Shown: piece by piece, positions 1 to 7,362 of the stretch
How the letters are laid out: each line of letters starts with the position of its first letter
How positions within the stretch are numbered: the stretch's first letter is position 1
Origin: Betaproteobacteria bacterium
GTDB taxonomy: Bacteria; Pseudomonadota; Gammaproteobacteria; Burkholderiales; SG8-39
DNA: 53,384 nt
Direction: 5' to 3'
Assembly (NCBI GenBank): GCA_009693435.1
Contig: SHXF01000018.1
Span: forward strand, 1-53,384
Position numbers and translations under genes: made by a program
Notes under the pieces: generated by a model
Seen by the model: the letters and a program-made list of their open reading frames with translations, nothing else
What the model was told of the DNA's origin: nothing
Databases searched by the model: none

Positions 1-1977
1 CTGACCCACAAGCTCACCACCATCGTCGAGGAGGCGCGCGACGTCTACCAGGCGCTCTCCATCAGCGAGGCGATCATGGTGGGCGACATGAACTGCGGCA
101 TCTTCACTGCCTCGGGCGATCCGGCCATGGTGGCGACGGGCATCTACTTTCACACCATGCTCAACAATTCGCAGCTGAAGTACTGCAACAAGTACTACCG
201 TCCCGACCCCAGCGTCGGCCTGGAGGACGGCGACATTTTCTTCTTCAACGACGAACTGGGCGGGGGCGTGCATCCTTACGACATGTTCACCGCCATGCCG
301 GTGTTCTGGAAGGACGAACTGGTGGCCTGGGTGAGCTGCGGCGGGCACCAGGGCGACAATGGCTCGCCCACGCCCGGCGGCTTCAACGCCAAGGCGAAGA
401 CGCGCTACGACGAGGGCCTGCACATTCCGATGATGCGCATCGGACGGAAATTCCTCTTGCACCGGGACGTGCTCGACATGCTTGCGGGTTCGGTGAGGAA
501 CCCGTTCGTATTCACCTCCGACCTGCGCTCGCGCGTGGCCACCATGTTGCAGATGCATAAGCGGCTGTGCCGCGAGATCGAGCGCCGCGGCGTGGAGCCA
601 GTGGTGGGGGGCATGCGCATGATGCTGATGCGCGGCGAGGCGGCGGCACGCGCGCGGCTGCGCGAAGTAAACGACGGCATCTTCCGCATCGTCATGTTCA
701 ACGACGACGAGATCGGGGTGGGCCCGGGTCTGACGCGCATTCCCGTTACCATGATCAAGGAAGGCGACGAGATGACGGTGCTGGTGCAGGGGGTGTCGCC
801 GGAGAATTCGCTGGGGCCGATGCACTCCACCTGGCACCTGACGCGCGCGGCGACGGCGGTATACCTGTTTTCGTATTTCTATCGCGGCCTGCCGCCCAAC
901 GCGGGCCTGCTGCAGCCGATACGCTACCTGGTGGAGGGACCGTCCATCGCCAATGCGCGCGACGAACTCGCGCACGGCATGGGCACGGGCATAGCCGCGC
1001 TGGTAGCCAACGGCGCGCACGTGCTCGGCTCCAAGGCGCTGTTCGACAGCCCCTATCGCGAGTCGGTGCAGGCGCCGCATTCGCGCAATCAGAACGTATT
1101 CATCTACGCCGGGGAGAACCGTCTCGGCTATTTCACCGCGAACATTAATGCCACCCAGAATTCCTCGGGGCAGGGCGGGCGCTACGATGGCGATGGCGAG
1201 GGGGCGATCGGCTTTTTCTGGGGACCGTTCACCGACTCCGGCGAAATCGAGGACATGGACCGCCGCCTGCCGCACTTCGTGCTGTCGCGGCGGCTGGAAA
1301 AGAACGGCCACGGCTGGGGAAAATTCCGCGGCGGCCCGCCCTATGTGGAAGTCGGCACCGCCTGCGGCCATACCGGTTGTTTCCTCTCCAGCTGGGGCGC
1401 GGCCGACAAGCTTTCGCACAACCCCGGCCTGATGGGCGGCTACATGGGCCCGCCCAATCCGCGCGTCATCATCCAGGACACCAACCTGATGCAGATGATC
1501 CGCGAAGGCAAGGACATCGACCTGAACAGCTACGACGTGGTGAAGGACCAGACCATCATGGGCACTTACCGGATCGAGGCCTCCGGTCAGCCCACCGAAC
1601 ACCGCAATGAAGGCGACCTGATGATTTACAACATGGGCGGAGGCGGGGGTTACGGCGACGTGCTGGAGCGCGACCCGGCGCGGGTGGCGAAGGACATCGT
1701 GGAGGAACTGGTCACCGGGGACGTGGCCTGCCGGATTTACGGCGTGGTGTTCGATGCCGCAAGCAAACGCCTGGACATGGCGGCGACAGAGACAAGGCGC
1801 GCGCAGATGCGGCGCGAACGGCTCGCAGAGGCGAAACCGTTCGATGAATTCGTGGTGGAGTGGTTGAAGAAACGGCCGCCTGACCACGTGATCAAGTATT
1901 ACGGCGAATACCCGGAGCCGCGCGTGCCTGGTTACGACAAGCCGTTCTGGGGGCTCTACGGGGATGTTGCACTTTGA
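1..1977 (+). CDS. Hydantoinase B / acetone carboxylase alpha-type subunit, 5' end missing
   Basis: The reading frame is open from base 1, so the gene starts outside the window; an internal ATG lies at 76. About 658 codons are visible. The protein belongs to the HyuB/oxoprolinase-B family, with the 'GDMNCGIFTASGDPAM' type core and the 'GGGGGYGD' glycine-rich stretch near the C-terminus (about residue 545). Family members are the large subunit of ATP-dependent hydantoinases or oxoprolinases, or of acetone/acetophenone carboxylases, and normally pair with a HyuA-type subunit, expected upstream. The wording of the core looks closer to the acetone-carboxylase alpha branch than to hydantoinases, but substrate cannot be assigned without the partner gene. 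Confidence 0.85.
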   Translation: MTHKLTTIVEEARDVYQALSISEAIMVGDMNCGIFTASGDPAMVATGIYFHTMLNNSQLKYCNKYYRPDPSVGLEDGDIFFFNDELGGGVHPYDMFTAMPVFWKDELVAWVSCGGHQGDNGSPTPGGFNAKAKTRYDEGLHIPMMRIGRKFLLHRDVLDMLAGSVRNPFVFTSDLRSRVATMLQMHKRLCREIERRGVEPVVGGMRMMLMRGEAAARARLREVNDGIFRIVMFNDDEIGVGPGLTRIPVTMIKEGDEMTVLVQGVSPENSLGPMHSTWHLTRAATAVYLFSYFYRGLPPNAGLLQPIRYLVEGPSIANARDELAHGMGTGIAALVANGAHVLGSKALFDSPYRESVQAPHSRNQNVFIYAGENRLGYFTANINATQNSSGQGGRYDGDGEGAIGFFWGPFTDSGEIEDMDRRLPHFVLSRRLEKNGHGWGKFRGGPPYVEVGTACGHTGCFLSSWGAADKLSHNPGLMGGYMGPPNPRVIIQDTNLMQMIREGKDIDLNSYDVVKDQTIMGTYRIEASGQPTEHRNEGDLMIYNMGGGGGYGDVLERDPARVAKDIVEELVTGDVACRIYGVVFDAASKRLDMAATETRRAQMRRERLAEAKPFDEFVVEWLKKRPPDHVIKYYGEYPEPRVPGYDKPFWGLYGDVAL

Positions 1978-2097
1978 GACGACACGCCGCAGTGAAGAAG
2001 CGATAAAGCGAAGCGGCAGGCGATTCGACCCTGCCTGTTTGGCGAGTCACTCGCGATGAGCTTGCGCGCCGTCGCTTCGCCGGAGATCAGAAACCAC

Positions 2098-2169
2098 TCA
2101 CGCTTTCCAGAGGTTGATGATCTCCAGGCCTGGGATGCCGGCAAAATCAGATTCATTGCGCGCAGCTCG
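2098..2169 (-). pseudogene. C-terminal remnant of a VapC-type PIN toxin
   Basis: On the minus strand a 23-codon tail reads RNESDFAGIPGLEIINLWKA before a TGA at 2100-2098. 'RN..DFAGIPGLEIINLW' is the usual last beta strand and C-terminal end of VapC PIN-domain toxins. An in-frame TGA lies immediately upstream (2172-2170), and no PIN active-site aspartates are found in any nearby frame, so only the tail survives. The rest of the 1978-2288 gap holds no supportable gene. The identification rests on one short motif. Confidence 0.55.
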
Positions 2170-2288
2170 TCAAATTCAAACTCAAACGCGCGACAACACT
2201 TTCCCTCGCCAAGACGAGAACCAGTTCGCCAAGGACCAATCCGTTGACACCTTTCGGCGGCGGGTTATCCCGGGGGTGCACCCGACGG

Positions 2289-2615
2289 CTACTTCTTTCC
2301 GTAGGCGGCATCGTGATCCGGCGCGATGGTGAGCAGGCGCATGAAGTTTCCATCGCGATACGCCGTGGCGCGCCGAGACTGCGTGATGCGCAGCGTGTAA
2401 ATTGCGTCGATGCCCTTGGGGGGATCGATGCTCGTGACCTTCTCCCACTTCAGGCCCTGATCGCGGTAGACCTGGTTCCAGGTGAGTTGACGCAGTCTTT
2501 TGAGGGTATCGGTGACGCGGCTGCGTTCCGGTTTGTCCAGGCTTAACCAGTTCTCCTGAAAACCCGGGTTGTTCAGATCAAGCTGAACGCTTTTGTCGTT
2601 TTGGGCGTCCGCCAT
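2289..2615 (-). CDS. RelE-like toxin of a type II toxin-antitoxin pair (putative)
   Basis: A 108-codon gene starting at MADAQ; the frame is open to 2639 but the shorter start fits better with the preceding gene. It overlaps the end of the upstream minus-strand gene by 38 bp, as is typical of toxin-antitoxin pairs. The C-terminal half ('YTLRITQSRRATAYRDGNF...LLTIAPDHDAAY') resembles the beta-sheet core of RelE/ParE-like ribonuclease or gyrase toxins, in which 'R.Y.....LL.I..H..AY' is usual. Family membership is inferred from this pattern and from gene order (antitoxin first). Toxic activity and target are unknown. Confidence 0.6.
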   Translation of the reverse strand: MADAQNDKSVQLDLNNPGFQENWLSLDKPERSRVTDTLKRLRQLTWNQVYRDQGLKWEKVTSIDPPKGIDAIYTLRITQSRRATAYRDGNFMRLLTIAPDHDAAYGKK

Positions 2616-2883
2616 CTTCCAGTCTCTTGAGCACCGCATCGGGATCGGACGCTCGTGCAGGATGGCGTTGCGACCAGTCCATGGCGCCGTTCAGATCCTC
2701 TCGCGCTTTGGGTTGGTGCAGCCACAATTCGTTTTCGGGAACGACCAGGGCAGTGCGGACGAGCCATACGCCGGGTTCTCGTTCTTCGACAAGAACCTGC
2801 CGTCCGGCGAATTCCTTGCCCAGCGAAATCTGTCCATTTGCGCCAACGACCTTGACGCTGGATTTGGTGGCGAGCGTGTCCAT
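2578..2883 (-). CDS. AbrB-like antitoxin partner of the downstream toxin (putative)
   Basis: A 101-residue protein starting MDTLATKSSVKVVGANGQ. The N-terminal 45 residues ('VKVVGANGQISLGKEFAGRQVLVEEREPGVWLVR') look like a swapped-hairpin AbrB/SpoVT-type DNA-binding domain: a short beta strand, a 'G.I.LGK...G..V.V' turn, then a second strand. The C-terminal tail is basic (GRPKRQKRSA). It overlaps the start of the RelE-like gene, so the two are translationally coupled and antitoxin-first. Autoregulation of the pair is expected from the family but no operator was recognised in its upstream region (2884-3000). Confidence 0.6.
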   Translation of the reverse strand: MDTLATKSSVKVVGANGQISLGKEFAGRQVLVEEREPGVWLVRTALVVPENELWLHQPKAREDLNGAMDWSQRHPARASDPDAVLKRLEDGGRPKRQKRSA

Positions 2884-3075
2884 GTTGATCCGTGCCTCGG
2901 GAAGAGCCCTGATGGTTTTCGCAGGACGATATTACTTCATTACGATTGCACGAATGCACCATAACACGTCGCTCGCGCATCTGGCCAGGATGCGGCAGGC
3001 AGGATGGGGATGTCCGTCTGTAAGACGACATGCCGCGGTGAACAATGCCTGGCGACGGGGAGAAGCCGATTAAAA

Positions 3076-3091
3076 TGATACTTTAATATCA
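3076..3091. promoter_or_regulatory. Small inverted repeat upstream of the mazEF-like pair, possible operator
   Basis: TGATA and TATCA arms are separated by six A/T-rich bases, 16 bp upstream of the antitoxin ATG at 3107. The surrounding stretch (3068-3092) is markedly AT-rich for this window and probably also holds the promoter. An AGAGG ribosome-binding site follows at 3097. MazE-type antitoxins bind inverted repeats in their own promoter; that this is such a site is inference. Confidence 0.35.
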
Positions 3092-3106
3092 CTTTCAGAG
3101 GTCCTG

Positions 3107-3352
3107 ATGCTTACTTCAATTCTGCGCAATTGGGGCGGCTCCGTAGCGCTCCCGATCCCCAAAAAAATTCTTGCGCTCGCCAAGATGCAGGCGGGCGGAG
3201 AAGTCGAGATCACGGTCGAGGCGGGGAAGATCGTGATATCGCCGGTGCGGCGCCATTCATTTGCGGAGCTTCTGGCGGAGCACCGTAAACTCAAGATACC
3301 GCCCGACAACGCCTGGCTGGATTCGCCGCCCGTTCCTGGCGAATTACTGTGA
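3107..3352 (+). CDS. MazE/ChpS-type antitoxin
   Basis: An 81-residue protein opening MLTSILRNWGGSVALPIPKKIL. This is the standard MazE/PemI/ChpS AbrB-fold N-terminus: 'RNWGGS.A..IPK.IL' followed by 'GGEVEITVEAGKIVISPV'. The C-terminal third (about residues 50-81, 'LLAEHRKLKIPPDNAWLDSPPVPGELL') is the flexible segment that neutralises the toxin in this family. The stop overlaps the toxin's GTG start by 4 bp (GTGA), giving antitoxin-first coupling. An AGAGG site precedes the ATG. It is expected to repress its own promoter together with the toxin. Confidence 0.85.
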   Translation: MLTSILRNWGGSVALPIPKKILALAKMQAGGEVEITVEAGKIVISPVRRHSFAELLAEHRKLKIPPDNAWLDSPPVPGELL

Positions 3353-3678
3353 AACTGGTCAAGCGAGGGGAGATTTATCACCTCGACCTCGACCCCACCA
3401 AGGGCAGAGAGCAGGCGGGCAGGCGCTTTGTCTTTGTCCTGTCGCCCGCTGATGACGATCTTGCCATTGTGTTGCCGGTCAGCCAGGGCTTCACGCTCGC
3501 GCGCAATCAGGGTTTCGCGGTTACTTTGATGGGCACCGGTACGCGGACGCAGGGCGTCATCATCTGCAACCAGCCGCGAACCGTCGCACTCAAGGCGCGC
3601 GGGGCGAAAAAAATCGAGACTGCGCCGCAGGTGGTGGTGGACGAAGTGCTGATGCGCATTGCGCCATGGGCGACCTGA
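3349..3678 (+). CDS. MazF/PemK/ChpB-type endoribonuclease toxin
   Basis: A 109-residue protein with a GTG start inside the antitoxin stop (GTGA). 'KRGEIYHLDLDPTKGREQAGRRFVFVLSP' is the conserved N-terminal signature of PemK/MazF toxins: the 'RG.I...DLDP..G.EQ.G.RP.LV' loop. The later 'TRTQGVIICNQPRTVALKARGAKK' matches the QPR segment seen in the ChpB/MazF core. Length is normal (family about 110 residues) and no lesion is visible, so the pair looks intact. MazF family members cleave RNA at short motifs; specificity cannot be read from sequence. Confidence 0.88.
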   Translation: MKLVKRGEIYHLDLDPTKGREQAGRRFVFVLSPADDDLAIVLPVSQGFTLARNQGFAVTLMGTGTRTQGVIICNQPRTVALKARGAKKIETAPQVVVDEVLMRIAPWAT

Positions 3679-3734
3679 TACCGGGTGAGCGACGGGAAAA
3701 TCAAGCCTGCCTGTTTCCGCGCGGCGCGCGCCGA

Positions 3735-4223
3735 CACTGGATGGAAGAAAAGACACAGCCGCTATTTGTCGTCGCGACGGCCAACGACATCTCCCAGTTG
3801 TCACCTGAGCTTCTGCGCAAGGGTCGTCTTGACGAGATTTTCTTCGTCGACCTGCCGACGCCCCGCAACCGCGCCGAGATCCTGATGATTCACCTGGCGC
3901 GGCGCAAGCGTGCGCCGACCGACTACGACATCGCGGCGCTAGTGCGAAGTACCGAAGGTTTCGGCGGTGCGGAGTTGGAAGAGGTAGTCTCCAATGCGCT
4001 TTACGAGGCGTTCTCCTCACCACATCGAGAGCTCAGAACCGAGCATTTGCTGAAGTCCGCGCGCGAGATCATTCCACTCTCGCGCTTGCGCAATCATGAA
4101 ATTGCAAAACTCAGGCATTGGGCCACCGAGAACTGCCGGCTCGCTGCCGAGGCGGAAACCCACGAGCCGGATGCGGAGCCGACTGGAGTTACCAGCCGTC
4201 GTAACAGGATGGCGGAGCTGTAA
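3735..4223 (+). pseudogene. C-terminal fragment of an AAA+ ATPase (Ycf46/FtsH-like)
   Basis: The homologous part begins near 'WMEEKTQPLFVVATAND' and runs through 'LSPELLRKGRLDEIFFVDLP', which is the sensor-1 to second-arginine region of AAA+ ATPases of the Ycf46/FtsH-like type. A short helical C-terminal lid follows. Walker A and Walker B and everything before them are absent: the frame (open from 3666) begins just before the mazF-like stop, and its first 23 or so codons are unlike AAA proteins. The gene seems to have been beheaded when the toxin-antitoxin module came to lie here. It is unlikely to bind ATP. An independent function for the remaining roughly 160 residues is not excluded. Confidence 0.7.
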
Positions 4224-4292
4224 TACGGGCGCTCGCCAATTGCGAGCGCAAGGGAAAGGCTTGCACGTATATTATCCTTGAGCGGGCAACAA

Positions 4293-4682
4293 TCAGACGA
4301 ATGTAGCTGCAGACACCCCGAAGCGCTTTCCGAGCGCCCGGACCTGGCGAATATTGAGATCCCGTTTCCCGGAAAGGATTTCAGAGACAACGCCCTGGCT
4401 GCCAATCTCGCGTAGATCCTCTTGCTTGAGGCCGTGCTGCTCCATCAGAAACCTGAGCGCTTGCACCCCCGTGGCTTCCGGTTGAAGGTGATGCTCTGTT
4501 TCATAATCTTCGATCAGGTCGCCCACGACATCGACCAGTCCCATCGCGGGATGCTTTTCAACGCCGCCTGCTTCTTTGAGGAGCGCCTCAAGGTTGGCGA
4601 TCATCTTGAAATAATGCGCTTCATTACGGATCGGTGCGATTCTTGATCCGGCCGGGCGCGAATTCCAGCGAGACCGCATCAT
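4293..4682 (-). CDS. HigA-family antitoxin / XRE-type regulator without its own toxin
   Basis: A 129-residue protein. 'RIAPIRNEAHYFKMIANLEALL' is the helical N-terminus typical of COG5499 HigA proteins, and residues about 75-125 form a helix-turn-helix ('LMEQHGLKQEDLREIGSQGVVSEILSGKRDLNI'). HigA normally follows a HigB RNase gene; none is present on either side. Instead its ATG overlaps the stop of the preceding antitoxin gene by 4 bp (ATGA), making it the third gene of a PIN-toxin operon. It may act as the operon's transcriptional repressor or be a captured antitoxin. The first 15 or so residues, before 'RIAPI', are uncertain. Confidence 0.72.
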   Translation of the reverse strand: MMRSRWNSRPAGSRIAPIRNEAHYFKMIANLEALLKEAGGVEKHPAMGLVDVVGDLIEDYETEHHLQPEATGVQALRFLMEQHGLKQEDLREIGSQGVVSEILSGKRDLNIRQVRALGKRFGVSAATFV

Positions 4683-4912
4683 TCGTCTCCAGCAAGCGGT
4701 ACGCGTTGGGGCACTTTATCCAGAATCGCCCGAAACGCCCCGGGATCGGCGCGCTCAGCGCGCGTGCGAAGATATGTTTCGGCTGTCAGAGCGGAAATTT
4801 TTTCAGCCACGGCGCTCGCGACGAACTGATCAACGGGCACGCCCTCCAGGTCGGCCATCTCCTGGAGATGGCGTTGGATGGAGTTGGGCAGATTCAGATG
4901 CAAGATAGTCAT
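4679..4912 (-). CDS. Small antitoxin of the PIN-toxin operon (RHH/Arc-like, putative)
   Basis: A 77-residue protein starting MTILHLNLPNSIQRHLQEMADLEG. A short beta strand, the phrase 'LPNSIQRHLQEMADLEGVPVDQFVASAVAEKIS' and a following helix fit the ribbon-helix-helix antitoxins found next to PIN toxins. It overlaps the upstream PIN gene by 4 bp (4909-4912) and the downstream HigA-like gene by 4 bp (4679-4682), so all three are coupled. Here the toxin precedes the antitoxin, the order seen for the COG1569 PIN group. Partnering is inferred from position. Confidence 0.65.
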   Translation of the reverse strand: MTILHLNLPNSIQRHLQEMADLEGVPVDQFVASAVAEKISALTAETYLRTRAERADPGAFRAILDKVPQRVPLAGDE

Positions 4913-5334
4913 TGCAATTCCTCCAGCATGATCTTCGGGGTAACAACTTCAATACCAAACTGCGACGCCGGTCGAAAATCCCCGACGTTGAAGCTCACTA
5001 TACGCGGCACTTGGGCTGCGACCGCCAGTTCCAGAACCATATCGTCATTGGCATCCGGCAGACGGGGCCTCCACAGGAAATAGATTGCCTGCAAAGCAGC
5101 CAGCGCGCACAGATTATCCAGCACAACCTCCACCTGCGCTTCGTTCAGACTCAGAACCGCCTGATTTCTCTTGAGCGCTTCTTCGTATTCGAACAGCAAA
5201 GGCGTCGATAGTGCGATACGTATCCTGCCATCGGCGATGGCCCTGAGCAGTTGGTGCGATTTTCCGCTGGCCGAATAGAGGCCAGCGTAAAGCACATTGG
5301 TATCGAGAACAATTCGCGGCGGTGTATCAGGCAT
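4909..5334 (-). CDS. PIN-domain toxin (COG1569 type)
   Basis: A 141-residue PIN domain. 'PPRIVLDTNVLYAGLYS' holds the first active-site Asp (about residue 10) in the 'LDTNVL..GL' form of the COG1569 family. The family's 'S..LL.EYEE.L' glutamate (about residue 50) and 'LPDANDDMVLELAVAA' with acidic residues (about 95-100) follow. The C-terminus 'VSFNVGDFRP...FGIEVVTPKIMLEEL' is also typical. Length is normal. It is a putative Mg2+-dependent RNase, first gene of a three-gene operon with 4-bp overlaps. Any promoter would lie in 5335-5450. Confidence 0.82.
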   Translation of the reverse strand: MPDTPPRIVLDTNVLYAGLYSASGKSHQLLRAIADGRIRIALSTPLLFEYEEALKRNQAVLSLNEAQVEVVLDNLCALAALQAIYFLWRPRLPDANDDMVLELAVAAQVPRIVSFNVGDFRPASQFGIEVVTPKIMLEELQ

Positions 5335-5528
5335 GATCGTTTCGCAGGCGTACGGCGAGGATTCGGAGAGTGTCGGAATCGGCGACCGATGCGTTCAAGC
5401 CCTCGGCGTTGGCCGGCGCGGCAAGCCGCTCAAGCACGGTCACGATGGATTCGTTCCTGATTCCACCGGCGGCGACGCACCCGTAGCCTTTCGGACCATG
5501 GTCGTTTCATTCGTCATGCGCGATCCGC
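5335..5528 (-). other. Spacer upstream of the PIN operon; two small overlapping ORFs, no supported gene
   Basis: On the minus strand a 25-codon ORF beginning MTNETTMVRKATGAS (from 5515) ends at a TGA whose region overlaps a GTG at 5443. From that GTG a 38-codon ORF ('VLERLAAPANAEGLNASVADSDTLRILAVRLRNDHA') runs into the PIN gene's start. They could be one small antitoxin-like protein split by a frameshift, but there is no recognisable motif. Confidence 0.2.
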
Positions 5529-6368
5529 TCAAACGCCCATCGCCTCGCCCATGCGCACCGCCCCGCCGGGCGCCCAGGCCGGATTCAATCTCACGGTGTT
5601 CGCGGGAAACAGCATTACCACCGTGGAGCCGAGCAAGAATCGCCCCATTTCGGCGCCGCGCTCCAGCACGATGTCCCGGCCGCTGTAGTCCCATTCGCGC
5701 AGCCGGCCCGGGCGCGGCGGGTTGACCACGCCATGCCATGCCGTGGCCATGCTGCCGACGATGGTGGCCCCTACCAGGGCCAGCACAAACGGACCGTGCG
5801 CGGTATCGAACACGCATACCACCCGCTCGTTGCGCGCGAACAGATTCGGGACGCCGCGCGCGGTGGTCGGATTGACCGAGAACAGGTCTCCAGGCACGTG
5901 GATCATGCGCCGCAATTGCGCGCGGCAGGGCATGTGTATGCGGTGGTAGTCCTTCGGGCTGAGGTAGAGCGTGGCAAAGACACCGTCGTCGAACTGCGCC
6001 GCCAGCGCCGCGTCCCCGCCAACCAGTGCGCGGCTGCTGTAGGAATGGCCCTTGGCCTGGAAAAACCGGTCGCGCTCGAGCGCGCCGAACTGGCTGATCG
6101 CGCCTTCCACCGGGCACAGCCACGGGGCATCGGCTAGCGGCCGCACGCCGGGACGCAGAACGCGGGTGAAGAACTCGTTGAAAGTAGGATAGCTCTCGAC
6201 ACGCGGATCGGCGGCTTCATCCATGTTCACACCGTAGCGACGGATGAACCAGCGGATGGCGGCGCGGGTGGCAGCGCCGCCGCGGCGGCTCGCCAGCCAG
6301 CCCATGAGCCGGGTCAGCGCCAGTTTGGGAAACAGGTATTGCGGCAGTACTGCGATGCGGCTGCGCAT
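5529..6368 (-). CDS. psd: Phosphatidylserine decarboxylase proenzyme
   Basis: It decarboxylates phosphatidylserine to phosphatidylethanolamine at the inner membrane. The 'FLLGSTVVMLF' segment near the C-terminus contains the LGST self-cleavage site, whose Ser becomes the pyruvoyl cofactor. 'YLSPKDYHRIHMPC' carries the conserved Asp/His motif. 'PTFNEFFTRVLRP' and 'PNLFARNERVVC' are also diagnostic. The frame is open to 6440, but MRSRIAVLPQYLFPKLALTRLMGW aligns with the E. coli N-terminus, so 6368 is chosen, giving 279 residues. It is a housekeeping gene standing alone among toxin-antitoxin modules, so the modules probably flank rather than interrupt an ancestral locus. Confidence 0.93.
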   Translation of the reverse strand: MRSRIAVLPQYLFPKLALTRLMGWLASRRGGAATRAAIRWFIRRYGVNMDEAADPRVESYPTFNEFFTRVLRPGVRPLADAPWLCPVEGAISQFGALERDRFFQAKGHSYSSRALVGGDAALAAQFDDGVFATLYLSPKDYHRIHMPCRAQLRRMIHVPGDLFSVNPTTARGVPNLFARNERVVCVFDTAHGPFVLALVGATIVGSMATAWHGVVNPPRPGRLREWDYSGRDIVLERGAEMGRFLLGSTVVMLFPANTVRLNPAWAPGGAVRMGEAMGV

Positions 6369-6560
6369 GGCGTCAGCGGCGCGCGGGATTGCCATGCCTG
6401 CAACAGGCCATGCCGCCCGGACAGGGCAGGAGATTGTCATTCATCCGGTCATGTTACTTCAGGATACCCGGCGCCCTGCGCGCAACAGCGCCGGAAGCAG
6501 CCAGTGATTGTGATACAATTAGTAAAATATGTCTCACAAAATATCCGTACAAGGAATCGC

Positions 6561-6815
6561 ATGTCCCGAACCGTCAACGCACGCATTTCGCCGCGCCTCG
6601 AACAAAAACTCGCCGAGTACTGCGCCAGGCGGGGGGTGACGCGTTCGGAAGCGGTGGTGCAGGCCCTCGACCAATATCTCGATGCGGCCGCGGAAGGCGT
6701 CAGCGCCTGGGCGCTCGCGGCGGACCTGGTGCCCGAGCGCGGCGCGGAGGCGATCCAGTCCCACAACGCCCGCGCGCTGGCGCGCAAGGCGATGCGTGGC
6801 ACGCGCGCTCGTTGA
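6561..6815 (+). CDS. VapB-type ribbon-helix-helix antitoxin
   Basis: An 84-residue protein starting MSRTVNARISPRLEQKLAEYC. Residues 1-45 are a CopG/RHH domain: one beta strand 'RTVNARIS', then two helices around 'RRGVTRSEAVVQALDQYL'. The C-terminal part after residue 50 should wrap the toxin. It overlaps the PIN gene downstream by 20 bp. The upstream stretch 6505-6545 is AT-rich compared with the surroundings and is the likely self-regulated promoter, though no clean -35/-10 pair was found. Confidence 0.8.
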   Translation: MSRTVNARISPRLEQKLAEYCARRGVTRSEAVVQALDQYLDAAAEGVSAWALAADLVPERGAEAIQSHNARALARKAMRGTRAR

Positions 6816-7218
6816 CACTGGCGCGCTGGTTGCGCTCGTCAACCGGGCGGACCGCCACCACGCGGCGGCGGCCGCATGGTTCGCCTCCGTGCGGGGCGGT
6901 CTGCTGACCACCGAAGCCGTCATCACGGAAACGGCCTATGTGCTGGCGGCGAGCCCGATGCATCAGCGGGCGGCCCTGCAGTGGGTGCAGCGCGCCCGGG
7001 TGGCCGGTCTGCTGAGTGTGGAGCCGGTGACCGACCATGCCGCGCTGGCAGTCGTTCTCGATCGTTATGCGGACCTGCCCTGCGATTACGCCGACGCGAC
7101 CTTGATCGCGCTTGCGGAGAATACGGGGGTGGCCGCGATCGCCACGATAGACCAGCGGGACTTCTCGGTGTACAGGATCGGGGGAAGGAAGCGTTTTCGG
7201 CTGGTTATTCAACACTAA
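6796..7218 (+). CDS. VapC-type PIN-domain toxin
   Basis: The frame is open from 6682, but the PIN domain begins at 'ALVDTGALVALVNRADRHHAAA', so the GTG at 6796 is chosen. This gives 140 residues and a 20-bp overlap with the antitoxin. Acidic positions expected for a PIN RNase are present: Asp in 'VDTGALVAL', Glu in 'LLTTEAVITETAYVL', Asp in 'LPCDYADATLIALAE', and the 'IATIDQRDFSVYR' end. It is the second PIN toxin of the window and belongs to a different subgroup from the one at 4909-5334. It looks intact. Confidence 0.83.
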   Translation: MARALVDTGALVALVNRADRHHAAAAAWFASVRGGLLTTEAVITETAYVLAASPMHQRAALQWVQRARVAGLLSVEPVTDHAALAVVLDRYADLPCDYADATLIALAENTGVAAIATIDQRDFSVYRIGGRKRFRLVIQH

Positions 7219-7311
7219 CCCCGGTTGGGCTTTCCTCAGGCTCGGATGCGCTGGCCATTCGATGGGACAATCCATCCTGAAGCCGTCATCAAGCCCCCGG
7301 GGGAGAAAGTC

Positions 7312-7362
7312 GTGAGCGTCAAGCCGTGAGCACCAAGCCGTGAGCACAAAGCCGTGAGCACA
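7312..7362 (+). repeat. 14-bp tandem repeat carrying a ladder of GTG mini-cistrons
   Basis: GTG codons recur at 7312, 7326, 7340 and 7354, exactly 14 bp apart, in near-identical units (GTGAGC, variable triplet, AAGCC). Translated from each of the first three GTGs, the peptides are MSVKP, MSTKP and MSTKP. Each ends in a TGA that overlaps the next GTG as GTGA. Only the fourth GTG opens the long ORF. The sole good Shine-Dalgarno stretch (GGGGGAG, 7299-7305) sits before the first GTG. Confidence 0.9.

Noticed and set aside
5327..5515. Frameshifted small antitoxin gene upstream of the PIN toxin
   Set aside because: Two short overlapping ORFs can be joined by a frameshift but show no recognisable antitoxin motif.
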